From: a virus | Strand: one strand, 5' to 3' | IMG/VR virus record: IMGVR_UViG_3300025652_000720 | Span: 1 to 20,304 of that record | DNA: 20,304 nucleotides | Shown: one piece after another, positions 19,797 through 20,304 of the stretch | Numbering within the stretch: position 1 is the stretch's first letter | How the letters are laid out: each line of letters starts with the position of its first letter | The notes under the pieces: model-generated | What the model saw: the letters and a program-made list of their open reading frames with translations, nothing else | What the model was told of the DNA's origin: nothing | Databases searched by the model: none | Translations under genes and position numbers: made by a program

Positions 19797-20304
19797 CTAT
19801 GATTTCTTAATTCCGTACATGAGTATAGTTCCAGAAGCTATGTTTCCGCTTGCAAACTTGAACCTGATTGCATTTGTAACTTCGTCAACTATGTGAGCAG
19901 CACCCACAGCAGAACCGTAGTTTGCCGATCCAGAGCCGGTTGTCCAAGTCATAAGGTTTAAAGAACTTGTAAACTTAGCACTACCGGCATTATACAAATA
20001 AAAAATTCCGTTTAACCCAGTGTCGCCAGATGCGTTACCGACAGCGGCATTCGTGTAAAAAGCCGTTAGGGCGGAGGTTCCTATTTTATAATTTGAGCCA
20101 GTATCGTAGGAGGAACCTCCGTCTGCACTAGCATGTATTTGTATCTGGGTGTTGTCTGTAGCTGGTTTAACATTCACGGGTACAAACTGATAATTGTTGT
20201 ATTTAGAATCATCAAACTGAGTAAATGCAAAGTCTGCAGCGTTAGATAAAGCACCAGAAGATGCAATAAATTCCATGGAGCCACCACCAGCTTCAGCCCA
20301 AGAT
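19797..20304 (-). CDS. Fibre-like virion protein, C-terminal part (5' end outside window)
   Basis: The frame stays open from the window edge; the Met codon at 20276 is preceded in frame by SWAEAGGGS, which fits the protein's interior, so it is probably not the start. The visible 169 residues are rich in Ser, Asn, Thr and Gly with beta-strand spacing. They begin with GGGSMEFIASSGALSNAADF, continue with DSKYNNYQFVPVNVKPATDNTQ, QIHASADGGSSYDTGSNYKI and LYNAGSAKFTSS, and end ASGTILMYGIKKS. This module (Gly-Gly-Gly-x-x-Glu-Phe-Ile at the front, Ser-Gly-Thr-Ile-x-x-Tyr-Gly-Ile at the end) recurs at the C-terminus of tail fibre or structural proteins of marine phages. It directly precedes the chaperone-like gene, as expected for a fibre. 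Confidence 0.65.
   Translation of the reverse strand, partial: SWAEAGGGSMEFIASSGALSNAADFAFTQFDDSKYNNYQFVPVNVKPATDNTQIQIHASADGGSSYDTGSNYKIGTSALTAFYTNAAVGNASGDTGLNGIFYLYNAGSAKFTSSLNLMTWTTGSGSANYGSAVGAAHIVDEVTNAIRFKFASGNIASGTILMYGIKKS

Noticed and set aside
19797-20276. ATG at 20276 as the start of the fibre-like gene
   Set aside because: The frame continues upstream as SWAEAGGGS to the window edge, fitting the usual interior Gly-rich hinge, and no ribosome site is seen before this Met.
19797-20304. Diversity-generating retroelement acting on the fibre-like gene
   Set aside because: No template repeat or reverse transcriptase is present in the window and the 3' end lacks an obvious variable-repeat signature.

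Overview
This window looks like about 20 kb from the genome of a tailed bacteriophage (Caudoviricetes), most likely a podovirus-type phage of a marine bacterium. Several things point this way. Genes are packed almost without gaps and often overlap by 1-11 bases. A run of virion genes includes a P22 gp10-like tail protein, a tail-assembly-chaperone-like gene and a fibre-like gene. An M15 endopeptidase and holin-type membrane genes sit together among them. One 2513-residue protein has the character of the 'polyvalent' proteins that phages inject with their DNA. The marine assignment rests on general resemblance to small conserved proteins of marine podoviruses recalled from knowledge, not on a search. 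Terminase, portal and capsid genes are not in the window and presumably lie beyond the right edge.

Layout. Positions 1-1136 (+ strand) hold the end of a replication-type gene (DUF927-like helicase, 5' cut by the window edge) and a 75-residue unknown gene, closed by a strong intrinsic terminator at 1179-1224. Everything else is on the - strand and converges on that terminator, so it reads from right to left. Starting at the right edge: the C-terminal part of a fibre-like virion protein (cut by the edge); a tail-assembly-chaperone-like protein; a 59-residue XhlA-like membrane protein; a 70-residue secreted-type protein; a 159-residue coiled-coil protein with a C-terminal membrane anchor; an 88-residue secreted Cys-containing protein; a 66-residue two-helix membrane protein; a 3TM-type holin; an M15 L-Ala-D-Glu-type endopeptidase; a P22 gp10-like tail protein; an 83-residue conserved small protein; a 608-residue Gly-rich virion protein; a GNAT-like protein; a 352-residue virion-type protein; a 1036-residue probable internal virion protein; and the 2513-residue giant.

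How they fit together. The - strand block reads as one late operon: tail completion and fibre genes, a lysis cassette set inside the structural genes, then proteins likely to be carried in the virion and possibly ejected into the host. The giant protein combines Gly/Ala-rich hydrophobic stretches, a Pro/Glu repeat linker, an ADP-ribosyltransferase-like domain (His798, Tyr823), a zincin-type metallopeptidase (HEMVH at 1396-1400, Glu1443) and a long helical C-terminus. It is the most interesting object here: by analogy with polyvalent proteins it may deliver enzymes against host targets at entry. No promoter, tRNA, CRISPR array, integrase or insertion sequence was seen. The only non-coding stretch of note is 1137-1225.
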